64,000 bases of DNA from Chelatococcus sambhunathii (GCA_031316315.1 JADBEO010000006.1:1-64000); one strand, 5' to 3'. Counted from the stretch's first letter, positions 1-7,930 are shown. Made by a program: numbers and translations. Notes: generated by a model not told the origin, from the letters alone.

Positions 1-241
1 CTGAACCGACCCCACCCGACCTCGGCTGCGCCTCGGCCACCCTCCCCTCTTCGAGGGAGGGATCAAGGGGCGCTCTTCCTGATCCCTGCCCCGCGGCAGC
101 GGGGAGGGTGGCCCGAGCGAAGCGAGGGTCGGGAGGGGACTTGAGACGTAGAGCGCGCCCGCGCCGTCCCGCTTCATCCTGAACCGACCCCACCCGACCT
201 CGGCTGCGCCTCGGCCACCCTCCCCTCTTCGAGGGAGGGAT
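1..241. repeat. Pair of identical 63-bp intergenic direct repeats
   Basis: Bases 1-63 and 179-241 are identical over all 63 positions. Each starts CTGAACCGACC and ends in a short inverted repeat, CCCTCC...GGAGGG. Between them, at about 100-138, lies a diverged copy of the same element in reverse orientation (GGGAGGGTGGCCC...). No coding potential is seen. This looks like the mosaic intergenic repeat families found in many Hyphomicrobiales genomes; related CCCTCTCC/GGGAGAGG elements recur near 4.8 and 10.5 kb. The copy nearest the decarboxylase gene lies just beyond its stop and could fold as a 3' hairpin. Confidence 0.7.
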
Positions 242-250
242 GAAGAAGCC

Positions 251-1483
251 CTACTCCGCCGCGTCGCCCATCGTCTCGATGCTCGCAAAGCCCTCTTCGC
301 CCTCCTCCATGTCGAAGGGCGTCGCGACCTCGACGAAGTCGTCCGGGTAGAAGCCGTTGAAGCGGGTCCGCAGCGCCAGGCTGTAGGCGCCGATATGGCC
401 GATCTCGATCCAGTCGCCGGTGTCGACCGTGTCGGGCAGCCAGAACGGCCGCGACAGGATGTCGACCGAGTCGCAGGTCGCGCCCATCACGCGGAACGGC
501 GCCAGCTTAGCCGCCGACGTCTTCGGCGCGCGCCGCCGGGCGGGGTCGGGGATCAGCCGCGCGGGCAGCGTCATCTTGCCGGTCCAGCTGTCGGAGAGCG
601 AGGACCAGATGCCGTCGTTGATGTAGAGCCGCTGCCCCTTCTTCAGCAGCACGCGCACGATCACCGACAGCGAGCGCGCCACGATCACCCGGCCGGGCTC
701 GGCGATCAGCGGCAGGTCGTCGAGCCCCCAGGCGTCGATCTCGCTCTGGATGCGGGCGACGAGGTCGCCGACCTGCGGCGTCGGCGGCCCGGGCCGCTTC
801 GGGTCGTGGCCGTACTGCGCCGGAAAGCCGCCGCCGATGTCGAGCGCGGCGAGCTCGACGCCGGAGCGCCCGCGCACCCAGTCCGCCGAGGCGAGCGCGC
901 GCTCGTAGGTGCCGAGATCCTCGACCTGGCTGCCGACATGGAAGGTGACGCCTGCCCGAAAGCCGATCCGGTCGATCCGCTGCAGCAGTTCGACGGCGTG
1001 CTTCGGCGCCGCCCCGAATTTTTTCGACAGCTCGTAGGCCGCATGGCCCTTGGTCGCGATCCGCACGAACAAAGTGACGTCGGAGGGCGCAAGATCCTGC
1101 GCCCGCACGATCCGCAGGATCTTCGCCACCTCGTCCTCATGGTCGAGCGCGAGCGCGCGGATGGAGAACCCTTCGAGCGCGAGGCGGATGTCGGACTGCG
1201 CCTTCACGGGGTGCATATAAAACTGCTTCGCGGCGGGCGCGGCGGCGAAGGCGGCGGCGAACTCCGCCGGGCTCGCGACGTCGAAGGCGCTCACCCCCGC
1301 CTCGGCGAGGCGCTTCAGCACGAAGGGCTCGCCGTTGGTCTTCACGGCGTAGGCGGTCTCGCCGCGGAAGGCGTCGAGGAAGGCGCGCGCGTCGGTCGCC
1401 AGCACGTCCGGCCGAAAACCGTAGACCGGCCGGTCGGGCCGAAGGCTCAGCGCGGTGTCGCGCCCGGTCTCGAATTTCTGCAT
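251..1483 (-). CDS. Type III PLP-dependent decarboxylase (ornithine decarboxylase-like)
   Basis: A 410-residue fold-type III PLP enzyme of the ornithine/lysine/diaminopimelate decarboxylase group. Members decarboxylate a basic amino acid, normally ornithine to putrescine, in the cytosol. The PLP lysine is in YAVKTN (Lys48), the phosphate-binding loop appears as DIGGGFP, and the C-terminal substrate/dimer motif GATCDSVDIL places the catalytic cysteine near residue 337. The ATG is preceded by a GGAG box 6 bases upstream, supporting this start. It is transcribed alone and ends next to the repeat at the left edge. The exact substrate (ornithine, lysine or a related diamine precursor) cannot be fixed by eye; ornithine is favoured by the CDSVD motif. 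Confidence 0.85.
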   Translation of the reverse strand: MQKFETGRDTALSLRPDRPVYGFRPDVLATDARAFLDAFRGETAYAVKTNGEPFVLKRLAEAGVSAFDVASPAEFAAAFAAAPAAKQFYMHPVKAQSDIRLALEGFSIRALALDHEDEVAKILRIVRAQDLAPSDVTLFVRIATKGHAAYELSKKFGAAPKHAVELLQRIDRIGFRAGVTFHVGSQVEDLGTYERALASADWVRGRSGVELAALDIGGGFPAQYGHDPKRPGPPTPQVGDLVARIQSEIDAWGLDDLPLIAEPGRVIVARSLSVIVRVLLKKGQRLYINDGIWSSLSDSWTGKMTLPARLIPDPARRRAPKTSAAKLAPFRVMGATCDSVDILSRPFWLPDTVDTGDWIEIGHIGAYSLALRTRFNGFYPDDFVEVATPFDMEEGEEGFASIETMGDAAE

Positions 1484-1783
1484 CCGCCGCTCCGGTTTCG
1501 CGAGGCTGCGGACGTTAACAGCGCGGATGCGGCGGCAGGAAGACGGGTGGCGCGGTTGGTTCTAAGGGCTTCCGCAAGGGTCAACATCGCCACCTCGTCT
1601 CACTAGACGATAGGCAAACGAAAGGGGGCTGGTAGGCCCCCTTTCGCCAGTCACTCCCTTACGGGAAACGGACACCCAATAGGGGCCGCGAGTGCACCCT
1701 ACATAGCGTCAGATTATGAAGGCTTCAATACCAACCTAAAGGCACCCTAAAGGCCATACAGAGTTCCGCACCTACCGAAGCCC
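1484..1783. other. Intergenic region at the edge of an AT-richer island
   Basis: No convincing gene is present. The first 80 bases hold the upstream region of the decarboxylase gene. From about 1600 on the composition becomes clearly more AT-rich than the flanking chromosome and stays so to about 3830. A strong hairpin (1619-1646) is annotated separately. No integrase, tRNA or clear attachment-site duplication was found at this boundary. Confidence 0.5.
1619..1646. terminator. Strong hairpin, probable terminator of the toxin transcript
   Basis: An 11-bp perfect stem (CGAAAGGGGGC pairing with GCCCCCTTTCG) with a 6-base loop, TGGTAG. It lies about 140 bp past the stop of the leftward MazF-like gene. 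Neither side has a long T run (only TTTG follows on the minus strand), so termination is plausible but not certain. Confidence 0.45.
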
Positions 1784-2227
1784 CTAGGCAACAGGTAGCG
1801 CGGGTAGCCACTTTCGCACCTTAGCTAGCACCTCATCGAACTCTTCAGCACTTATCCGAGGGATCACCCTAGCCGGTGCCAATCTAGAAGCGGATACCGT
1901 ACACAGGTGGTTACAGACCACCCATGACTGTCTGTGCCCATCCACCTTGATAGACAGCCTGTGCGCCCACTCGGCGCTTTGGCCTTCTTGCGGGTCGGTC
2001 GAGGTAGGCAGCACAAGACAGTGACCGTGCAGCGTGTTGCGTGGAGACACCACCAACACCGGCCGCTCTTTCCACATCTCCGGCAACATGGCGTCCTTCC
2101 AGAAGGAGCACCACAGGATCTGACGTATCTTCGGCGCAGCACCCAGCCGGGGCTTTACCCAAGGAGGCCGATCCACCGCCTCATTAGGCAGGACGTCAGG
2201 AGGCATCTGGGTTGCCGCCTTGGACAT
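1784..2227 (-). CDS. PemK/MazF-family toxin-like protein
   Basis: A 147-residue protein whose core matches the PemK/MazF fold. The strand/loop IRQILWCSFWKDAMLPE leads into RPVLVVSPRNTLHG, then HCLVLPTSTDPQ, and then a second half around VDGHRQSWVVCNHLCTVS. MazF-like proteins are mRNA interferases. Family members normally have about 110 residues; the extra length here is a basic, proline-rich N-terminal stretch of about 30 residues. The start is an ATG with a purine-rich AGGTGGG just upstream. No cognate antitoxin of the usual small AbrB or RHH type precedes it; the upstream neighbour is instead a 262-residue winged-helix protein. It lies in an AT-richer island, suggesting horizontal acquisition. 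The toxin call rests on motif recognition only. Confidence 0.7.
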   Translation of the reverse strand: MSKAATQMPPDVLPNEAVDRPPWVKPRLGAAPKIRQILWCSFWKDAMLPEMWKERPVLVVSPRNTLHGHCLVLPTSTDPQEGQSAEWAHRLSIKVDGHRQSWVVCNHLCTVSASRLAPARVIPRISAEEFDEVLAKVRKWLPALPVA

Positions 2228-2271
2228 AACCCACCTACGTATTTTGGCTCAGAACCTAGTTGTGATATGAA

Positions 2272-2289
2272 GGTGCCCGCCGGGGCACC
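2272..2289. terminator. Small hairpin between the winged-helix gene and the toxin gene
   Basis: GGTGCCC and GGGCACC form a 7-bp stem with a 4-base loop. It sits about 140 bp beyond the stop of the leftward winged-helix gene and 45 bp upstream of the toxin start. On the minus strand it is followed only by TTCAT, so it may be an attenuator-like hairpin or nothing. Confidence 0.25.
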
Positions 2290-2428
2290 GTTGCTAACGC
2301 AGCGTCATCCGGCGGGACTTAGTTAGTCCAATAAGGCCATAGGCTTCGTTGCGGTCCTTGCCGCCTCCTCGTCTCTGGTTCTGTGTTGCGACCATGCTTC
2401 CCGGCCGGTCCCGCAACACACTCGATCT

Positions 2429-3217
2429 TCAAGCAGCGGCACCCTCCGGGGTGTCGCTGTTTTCCTCCCTGCCTTCCGGCGGGAAATAGGTGGTCCCCTC
2501 TTTGCGAAGCTGTCCCCGCGAAACAAGGCGGGTGAGAATGTTGTACACATTCGTCGCGTTCCGCTCGACCACCGCTCGAAACTCCTCGATCCCCTTGATG
2601 TGCTCCACAACCGACTTGCTTACGGCTCCTTCGGGGTGATCGTAGATAAAGCGAAGCACAGCCTCACTCATTGGAGAGCGCCTAGATGGAAAGCCAGCGG
2701 CACCGCTCACTTCCTCAATCTCTCCTCGCGCGACCGCCGATCTATGCTCGGCGAAGGCCTCAGGAGTAAAAATGCACCCCTGATGGCGCACGATACGCTC
2801 AGCCGTTTCCAACTTCGCTAGAGCGCCATGAAAGCTCTTTTCGGTGCGCTCCAATATCGGCCCAAGATCCTCGTTCTCGCGGATGGCGTCCTTAGCATCC
2901 GCGTATGAAAGCTTCCCGCCCCGATCCCGGACAAGACGGTCAAGGAAGGCAGTCCAAGTCACACGATCAGAGCGCGTCTCTCTAAGAGTGGGCTTCACTT
3001 CGAGGATCTGGTTGAACCGTTCGCGCCCAATGACCTTCGCGACCATTGCCAACCACTCAGTGAGCCGCCTCTTTTCAGCTTCGATCTCCCCTATCCGACG
3101 ATCGGCCTCACGCAGATCCTCGTGAGCGCGCAAAACCTCCTCAACTGTCAGGAGAGGCAGGCCGTGTTGATGCTGGTCACTCATGACGATTAGGTCCAAC
3201 TCACTTGCTACCTCCAT
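2429..3217 (-). CDS. Unrecognised coiled-coil protein with two winged-helix-like domains
   Basis: About 262 residues from the ATG at 3217, chosen because GGAGG lies 9 bases upstream; a TTG at 3241 would add eight residues without a better ribosome site. Residues about 25-60 form a charged helix rich in E, R and K (HEDLREADRRIGEIEAEKRR), likely a short coiled coil. Two regions look like winged helices: about 85-150 (TWTAFLDRLVRDRGGKLSYADA ending in a wing-like GCIFTP) and about 185-250 (SEAVLRFIYDHPEGAVSKS ending in GTTYFPPEG). This suggests a DNA-binding regulator or replication/partition-type protein. I do not recognise the family. It lies between the RAMA-like gene and the MazF-like gene, all leftward, in an AT-richer segment. 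Confidence 0.65.
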   Translation of the reverse strand: MEVASELDLIVMSDQHQHGLPLLTVEEVLRAHEDLREADRRIGEIEAEKRRLTEWLAMVAKVIGRERFNQILEVKPTLRETRSDRVTWTAFLDRLVRDRGGKLSYADAKDAIRENEDLGPILERTEKSFHGALAKLETAERIVRHQGCIFTPEAFAEHRSAVARGEIEEVSGAAGFPSRRSPMSEAVLRFIYDHPEGAVSKSVVEHIKGIEEFRAVVERNATNVYNILTRLVSRGQLRKEGTTYFPPEGREENSDTPEGAAA

Positions 3218-3313
3218 AACACCCGCCCTCCGTTCGCGCAATGGGCGCCAAAACGCGCGTCCACAACCTCTGAACAGGCCGCAAGAAGGGTCTTCCGGAA
3301 GCGATCTGGCTCA

Positions 3314-3712
3314 TTACGGAAGCAGAAGATCCATCAACTTCCAGTCGGCATCCTCCGGCCGCTTCACCTGCCAGAAGCGCCAACCATTGACGTTGGTCTT
3401 CGTGATGTGCGTGGCGGCGTTAGAGGGACTCGTGCACTGAGTGCCGTCCTCCATAGTCCAGACGCCATCAACGATCGCCGCTCGGTACTCTTTACCCTTA
3501 TAGATGGCCCGAAACTGAGTGCCGTCGTTGAAGAAGACGCCCTTGTACGAGGCGGCCCCTACAAATTTTCCGATAAACTCCGAGGCTGTTGGTTCACGCT
3601 CGGGAGGAAGGTCTAGGATCTGACGCAGAACGTCGTTAGGCGTCATCGCCTCGGTTTCCCTCCGAAGCGTGATCGCCTTCCAAACTTCAAAATCAACGCT
3701 GATGTCAGGCAT
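3314..3712 (-). CDS. Small protein with SeqA-like N-terminus and RAMA-like C-terminus
   Basis: 132 residues from the ATG at 3712; a GTG at 3739 is the only upstream alternative and has no better ribosome site. The N-terminal 40 residues (ISVDFEVWKAITLRRETEA then TPNDVLRQILDLPP) resemble the oligomerisation/helix region of SeqA and related ribbon-helix-helix proteins. The C-terminal about 75 residues (FRAIYKGKEYRAAIVDG...TSPSNAATHI...NGWRFWQVK) fit the RAMA/DUF4357 pattern of Y-x-G-x-x-Y, an SPS-x-AA helix and an NGW-x-FW end. RAMA-type domains are known from restriction and DNA-modification systems and are thought to read DNA. No nuclease or methylase is adjacent. It is the first gene of a leftward group of three. 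Confidence 0.65.
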   Translation of the reverse strand: MPDISVDFEVWKAITLRRETEAMTPNDVLRQILDLPPEREPTASEFIGKFVGAASYKGVFFNDGTQFRAIYKGKEYRAAIVDGVWTMEDGTQCTSPSNAATHITKTNVNGWRFWQVKRPEDADWKLMDLLLP

Positions 3713-4348
3713 GCTCTCGTTCCCATTAGCGCTACGCACTATTAGTATCTATCGATAGTTAAAGGTCAAGCCTTAGATTTGTACGATACCATAATAGGTA
3801 TTTTTTCCTTGACATTCCGCCCGTCCTCCCACACCCTTCAGTCACCTCCTCCCGCCGGGAGGCGCGTCCGGACCGGCCGTTCGCGCGGGATGTGAGGGCG
3901 GCGCCTGCGCGGTTTTCAGCACCGGTCTGAAACCTCCCGGGACGTCGACCGAGGACGACTTCGGCGCGAAGCCGATGTTCGAGGTCTTGTGGCCGGGAGC
4001 GTCGGGGAAGCGGCGGAGGCGAAAGACGCCGCCCGCCCTGCATTACGACGGGGCCGCCCTTCAGTGGGCCGTAACGCGGCGGGACTCGTCCGGACCCTCA
4101 GGCGCAAATGCCGAGGCCCACGGGTGGCCCGTCGTCGGAGCGCGGTTTCTTCGGTCGCACGCGAAATCGCCGTGCGTGGGGCGCCGGGCGACCGGTTCCT
4201 GAATACACAGAGATGCGGCCGCCCGGCGTCCCGCGCCTCCCACATGCCGAAAACCCCGCGCGAAGAAGCGGCGGGAACGCCGGCGCTCGCCCATCCATCG
4301 GGGAAAGATCAGCCGCCAAGAGAGATCGGCCAGAAAGGGAGACAAGCG
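3713..4348. other. Long intergenic region without a supported gene
   Basis: The left part (to about 3830) is AT-rich and holds the promoter described above. The rest is GC-rich. Several overlapping open frames occur on both strands, but they have arginine-rich, low-complexity translations typical of non-coding high-GC DNA, and none has a ribosome site with family-like content. The AT-to-GC switch near 3830 marks the right edge of the island. Confidence 0.5.
3741..3769 (-). promoter_or_regulatory. Candidate promoter with a 10-bp palindrome, upstream of the SeqA/RAMA-like gene
   Basis: Read on the minus strand, TTGACC (3764-3769) is followed at 16-17 bp by TACTAAT (3741-3747), a reasonable sigma-70 promoter about 30 bp from the ATG at 3712. 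The perfect palindrome CTATCGATAG (3749-3758) fills the spacer, a classic position for a repressor. A second imperfect inverted repeat (ATACC...GGTAT, about 3786-3801) lies further upstream. The small gene itself, with its SeqA-like N-terminus, could be the repressor; this is inference. Confidence 0.45.
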
Positions 4349-4864
4349 ATGTCCTACAGCGACGCCCCGCTCGGCCTCGTCCCGTCATGGCTGCGGCCGG
4401 GACAGGCCCCGCGGCCAAGATCCGAGCAATCGAGACGGGAACACGCGGGGCCCGAGCGCCCTGCCCCGCCGCCGGCCGAGGCGGTTCCCGAGCCGGCGCC
4501 TGCGCCGGTCGCCGAGGTCGTTGCGCCCGCGCCCACCGCCGCCGAGCGGCGCGCGGAGCAGGCGCTCTGGGACCGGCGCTGGCGCGCCTGCGCGGCCTCC
4601 GCCTGCCGCCGCGAGCGCCGCTGCCGCTTCACGCTTGATCGCTGCCGTCGCGAGAGCGAGGCGCGCGGCGACCCGAACGCCATCCCCTGGCTGTTGCAGA
4701 CGATCAAGTGGAAGCTCGGCGAGGGCCCGAAGCCCCCGGACCGGCCGAGGCCGCCGGTCCCTACCCCGCCGCGACGGAAGAGGCGCGGGAAGCGGCGGCG
4801 CTCTTCCCTTCTCCCCTTGAGGGAGAAGGTGGGCTCGGCGGAGCCGAGGCCGAATGAGGGGTGA
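4349..4864 (+). CDS. Hypothetical protein with a Cys/Arg motif and Pro/Ala-rich linker
   Basis: 171 residues starting at an ATG preceded by AGGGAGAC at good spacing; longer in-frame starts give only low-complexity sequence. The first 70 residues are rich in Pro, Ala and Glu. Residues about 75-130 form a compact basic segment, RAEQALWDRRWRAC, followed by a patterned cysteine cluster (C-x4-C-x5-C-x6-C, around CAASACRRERRCRF) and PWLLQTIKWKLGEG. I do not recognise the family; the cysteine pattern could bind a metal. The last about 20 codons and the stop lie inside an intergenic repeat element (LLPLREKVGSAEPRP is a typical translation of such repeats), so the native C-terminus may have been altered by repeat insertion. 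Confidence 0.6.
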   Translation: MSYSDAPLGLVPSWLRPGQAPRPRSEQSRREHAGPERPAPPPAEAVPEPAPAPVAEVVAPAPTAAERRAEQALWDRRWRACAASACRRERRCRFTLDRCRRESEARGDPNAIPWLLQTIKWKLGEGPKPPDRPRPPVPTPPRRKRRGKRRRSSLLPLREKVGSAEPRPNEG

Positions 4865-4940
4865 GGGCGGCGCGCGGGCAGGAAAGGGCGCCGCCGTCAC
4901 CCCTCACCCTACCCTCTCCCTCAAGGGGAGAGGGGATCGG
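4803..4940. repeat. Inverted pair of intergenic repeat elements
   Basis: The left arm (about 4803-4872: CTTCTCCCCTTGAGGGAGAAGG...GAATGAGGGGTGAGGG) is matched in inverted orientation by the right arm (about 4895-4940: ACCCCTCACCCTACC...CTCAAGGGGAGAGGGGAT). Together they could form a long hairpin between the convergent hypothetical gene and the SleB gene. The left arm provides the last codons of the upstream gene. They belong to the same type of element as that near 10.5 kb. Confidence 0.65.
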
Positions 4941-4960
4941 AGACGTCGCGCCCGCCTCCC

Positions 4961-6340
4961 TTACGCGTTCACGTCGGGGATCGGGCCGCGCCAGCGGACG
5001 CGGTAGAAGATGTGGCGGCCGATCTTGTCTTCCTTGACCATGTCGCGGATCCAGTAGGGCCGCACATAGGTCGCGTGATAGTGCGTGGCGTCGCCGACGT
5101 CCGGCAGCCAGGCGCCGCCGAGCATCACGTCCTTGGCGATCGCGACCGCGACGTTCCAGGCGTGGCGGTTGGCGACGCGATCGGGGATGCGGTCGCAGGC
5201 GAAGGAGAACTGGCAGGCGTCGCGCCGGTGCTTGTTCTGGTAGACGACGCCGCACACGTCCGCCGGATAGTAGCCGGAGCGGGCGCGGTTCATCACCACC
5301 TGCGCGACCGCGTACTGGCCCTCGCGGGGCTCGCCGCGAGCCTCGAAATAGATCGCCTCCGCGAGGCATTGTTCGGAGCGGGCGAACTCGCGCTGCGGGA
5401 TCAGCAGGCGGTGGGTGAGACGCGTCTCGACCACGCCGTCGCCGAGCGAGGCGCGGATGGCGACGGTCTCGCCTTCCGCTTCGGCGCCGCTGGAGGGGGT
5501 GAGCGCCAGCCGGTCGCGCAGCCGCGGGGCGGGCGTCGTCAGCGCCCCGCCGCGCGGCAGCACCGGAAGCGCCGCGAGCGCGAGGCGGAGGTCGGTCGAG
5601 GGGGTCGCGGTCGCGGGGACCGCGCCGCCGTTCATCGCGGCGACGGAGGGGGTGGAGCCGTCATGATGCGGTCCCGCCTCGCGCGGCCGCATCGGAACGG
5701 CGGTGAGGCCGGCGTCGGCGAAGGCCGCGTCCTCGTCCGGCGTCTCGGCGGAGGCGACGGGCGTCTCCGGCTCGAGCTGCAGGACCGGCGGCGTCGCCGG
5801 CGCGATCAGGTCGGCGTCCATGCGCGGCAGGCTGTCGAGGCCGAGTTCGTCTCGCGCGAGCGCCGCGACTGCGGGCAGCGTCGCGAACGGGTCGTCGAGC
5901 TCCGCGACGCTGCGGCGGAGCGGATCGACCGCGTGCTCGGGGCGCACCGGCTGGCGGTCGGCCTTCAGCGTGCGGTCGACGAAAGGCGGCGGGTTGTCGG
6001 CCTTGGCGCGCGGCTCGGGCTCCGGCTCGGCCATGTCGATGACGACGAGCGCGCCGCCGTCGAGCACGTCCGGCGTCGCGATCGGGCCGCGGCCGCCCGC
6101 GAACAGGTCCGCCGCCTCGAGCGAGGCGAGCTCCAGCGGCTTGCGCGCGACCGAGGCGACGTAGCGGCCGGGCGTGCGGCCCTCGACGCCGTCCGTCAGC
6201 AAGGTGGAGGCGTCCTGGCGGGCGATCGAGGTGGTGGAGAACGGCGCGACGGTGAGCGCGATGGCGAGCCCGAGGAACTTCGCCCGCGAGAAGCGCCTGC
6301 GGCGATGCGGCCGCGTGTGGCTCCGTCCCCGTCCCCGCAT
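4961..6340 (-). CDS. Cell wall hydrolase, SleB family
   Basis: 459 residues. The C-terminal domain (about 325-455) is a clear SleB/hydrolase_2 domain: [14 protein letters not shown] carries the conserved catalytic glutamate, followed by [27 protein letters not shown] and CQFSFACD. SleB domains cleave peptidoglycan glycan strands. The N-terminus has a very basic leader ([12 protein letters not shown]) and one hydrophobic segment ([13 protein letters not shown]), so the protein is probably exported or anchored in the inner membrane with its catalytic part in the periplasm. The central about 250 residues are Pro/Ala/Asp-rich and probably disordered. In spore formers SleB works in germination; in alphaproteobacteria a role in cell-wall turnover is more likely. 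Its stop lies 20 bp from the inverted repeats. Confidence 0.88.
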   Translation of the reverse strand: MRGRGRSHTRPHRRRRFSRAKFLGLAIALTVAPFSTTSIARQDASTLLTDGVEGRTPGRYVASVARKPLELASLEAADLFAGGRGPIATPDVLDGGALVVIDMAEPEPEPRAKADNPPPFVDRTLKADRQPVRPEHAVDPLRRSVAELDDPFATLPAVAALARDELGLDSLPRMDADLIAPATPPVLQLEPETPVASAETPDEDAAFADAGLTAVPMRPREAGPHHDGSTPSVAAMNGGAVPATATPSTDLRLALAALPVLPRGGALTTPAPRLRDRLALTPSSGAEAEGETVAIRASLGDGVVETRLTHRLLIPQREFARSEQCLAEAIYFEARGEPREGQYAVAQVVMNRARSGYYPADVCGVVYQNKHRRDACQFSFACDRIPDRVANRHAWNVAVAIAKDVMLGGAWLPDVGDATHYHATYVRPYWIRDMVKEDKIGRHIFYRVRWRGPIPDVNA

Positions 6341-6461
6341 GACGCCACCGACCCCGCTGCGGTCCTTGCGGGAGGCTTAACCCGACGCGACCGAACCGAT
6401 ACACGAGATCCGTTTTCGGGCGTTACGGTTGATGGCGGGTTAACGCAGCGGTTTCCGGAGC

Positions 6462-7457
6462 TTACGCGGCGCCGTTCAGGCGTTCGCGGAGCAGGCGCGC
6501 CACATGCGCCTCGCGAGCGAAGGGGCCTCCTGCCGCCTCGGCCAGCAGCGGCCGCCCGGCGCGCAGGCCTTCCGCACCAAAAAGGCCCCTCAGCGCCGCC
6601 TCGAGCCGCGCTTCCGACTGCGCCGTGCGGCGGCGTTCGCGCCGGCCGCCCTCGCGGACGAAGGCCGAGTGGGCCGAGAGGTGGCTCATAAGAACGTCGA
6701 GCCCCTCCCCGGTCTCGGACGACACGAGCGCGACCGGCGGCTCCCAGCCGGGCTCGCCGGCGCCGGTCAGCGAGAGCGCGCCCTCGAGGTCGTCGCGAGC
6801 GCGTTTCGCTGGCTGTCCGAGGTCGGCCTTGGTGACGGCGACGACGTCCGGCAGCTCCATGACGCCCGCCTTGATGAACTGCAGCGCGTCGCCCGAGGCC
6901 GGCTGCACCGCGAGCACGATGGTGTCGCCGACGAGCGCGACGTCCGCCTCCGACTGGCCGACCCCGACGGTCTCGACGATCACCCGGTCGTAGAGCGCGC
7001 GCATCAGCACAGTCGCGCCGAAGGCGAGGTCGGAGAGGCCGCCCAGCCGGTCGCGGGCGGCGTAGGAGCGGATGAAGATCCCGCGGTCCTCGGGGTCCGA
7101 CGGGATGCGCGCCCGGTCGCCGAGCAGCGCGCCGCCGGAGCGGCTCGACGACGGGTCGACCGCGATGACGCCGACGGTCGCGCCCTTGGCGCGGAAGGCG
7201 CGGACCAGGGCGCCGGTCAGGGTCGACTTGCCGACGCCGGGCGGGCCGGTGAGGCCGAGGACCTCGCCCTTCGGCGACGCGTCCGCCGCATCGAGCAGCG
7301 CCGCGGCCTCGTCCTGCCCGAAGCTGCGCTCCAGCCGCGCCAGGGCGCGGGCGAGCCCAGCCTTGCCGGCTTCGCGCAGCGCGTCGAGATCGGGAAAGGC
7401 CTGCGCGTTCAAGGACGGGTCCGGGAGCGGCGTGGGAGGAAAGCCCTCCCATGCCAC
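6462..7457 (-). CDS. meaB: MeaB/ArgK-type GTPase, chaperone of methylmalonyl-CoA mutase
   Basis: 331 residues with a GTG start. The G3E GTPase signature is complete: Walker A GPPGVGKST (about 70-78), the MeaB hallmark VDPSSSRSGGALLGDRARI, ETVGVGQSE as the switch/Walker B region, and TKAD as the base-recognition motif. MeaB protects and reactivates B12-dependent methylmalonyl-CoA mutase, part of propionyl-CoA assimilation or, in methylotrophs, the ethylmalonyl-CoA pathway. The mutase genes are not in this window. A short secreted-protein gene lies 35 bp upstream on the same strand and may be co-transcribed. The GTG start has only a weak ribosome site, so the N-terminal few residues are less sure. 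Confidence 0.9.
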   Translation of the reverse strand: MAWEGFPPTPLPDPSLNAQAFPDLDALREAGKAGLARALARLERSFGQDEAAALLDAADASPKGEVLGLTGPPGVGKSTLTGALVRAFRAKGATVGVIAVDPSSSRSGGALLGDRARIPSDPEDRGIFIRSYAARDRLGGLSDLAFGATVLMRALYDRVIVETVGVGQSEADVALVGDTIVLAVQPASGDALQFIKAGVMELPDVVAVTKADLGQPAKRARDDLEGALSLTGAGEPGWEPPVALVSSETGEGLDVLMSHLSAHSAFVREGGRRERRRTAQSEARLEAALRGLFGAEGLRAGRPLLAEAAGGPFAREAHVARLLRERLNGAA

Positions 7458-7492
7458 GTTCCGTCGCCGCGCGCGACGGCGCGGGCGTCAGA

Positions 7493-7930
7493 CTATTTGC
7501 CGGCCGGCCCGGCCGGGGCCTTCCCCTCGGGCGCCTCGGGCTCCTTGGGCTTCAGCTTGTCGCACCGGTCGCCGAGCATCACGTCGGCCTTCTGCAGCGC
7601 GATGTTGAAGCGCATGTTCTTCTCCGGCGCGAAGGCGGCGCGGGAGGCCTTGGCCTTGTCCACGTCGCCCATCATGAAATCGTAGAAGATCTGCCGCTCG
7701 GTCGGGTCGGCGATCTGGCTGTCGGCGACCGCGATCACGCAGGCGCACAGCTCGCGCGGCACCTTCGCCTCGCAGCGGCCGCGATAGCTCTCGTCGATGG
7801 CGCGCTGCTGGGCGGGGCTGGCGGTCGCGCCATCGTCAGCTTTGGCGGGATCCTGGGCCGGGCCCTGGGCGAAAGCGGGGGCCGCCGCCGCGACGAACGC
7901 CGCCGCGGCGAGGATACGAAGCGAACGCAT
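7493..7930 (-). CDS. Small secreted cysteine-containing protein, unknown function
   Basis: 145 residues from the ATG at 7930, preceded by GGAGGAG at 7 bases; a start nine codons upstream has no ribosome site. A signal peptide is evident (MRSLRILAAAAFVAAAAPAFA, cleavage after AFA). The mature part contains YRGRCEAKVPRELCACVIAVADSQI, a C-x8-C-x-C arrangement followed by about 40 residues (SRAAFAPEKNMRF) and a late cysteine in DRC, then a Pro/Ala/Lys-rich tail. Such four-cysteine periplasmic proteins are common hypothetical proteins in Hyphomicrobiales. It precedes meaB by 35 bp on the same strand. Confidence 0.75.
   Translation of the reverse strand: MRSLRILAAAAFVAAAAPAFAQGPAQDPAKADDGATASPAQQRAIDESYRGRCEAKVPRELCACVIAVADSQIADPTERQIFYDFMMGDVDKAKASRAAFAPEKNMRFNIALQKADVMLGDRCDKLKPKEPEAPEGKAPAGPAGK

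Noticed and set aside
2323-2610. Small minus-strand ORF of 95 codons
   Set aside because: It overlaps the 3' end of the winged-helix gene in another frame, with Arg/Ser-rich translation and no ribosome site.
3916-4418. Several ORFs between the island and the Cys-rich gene
   Set aside because: Mutually overlapping on both strands, all Arg/Pro-rich, with no ribosome site or motif; treated as intergenic.
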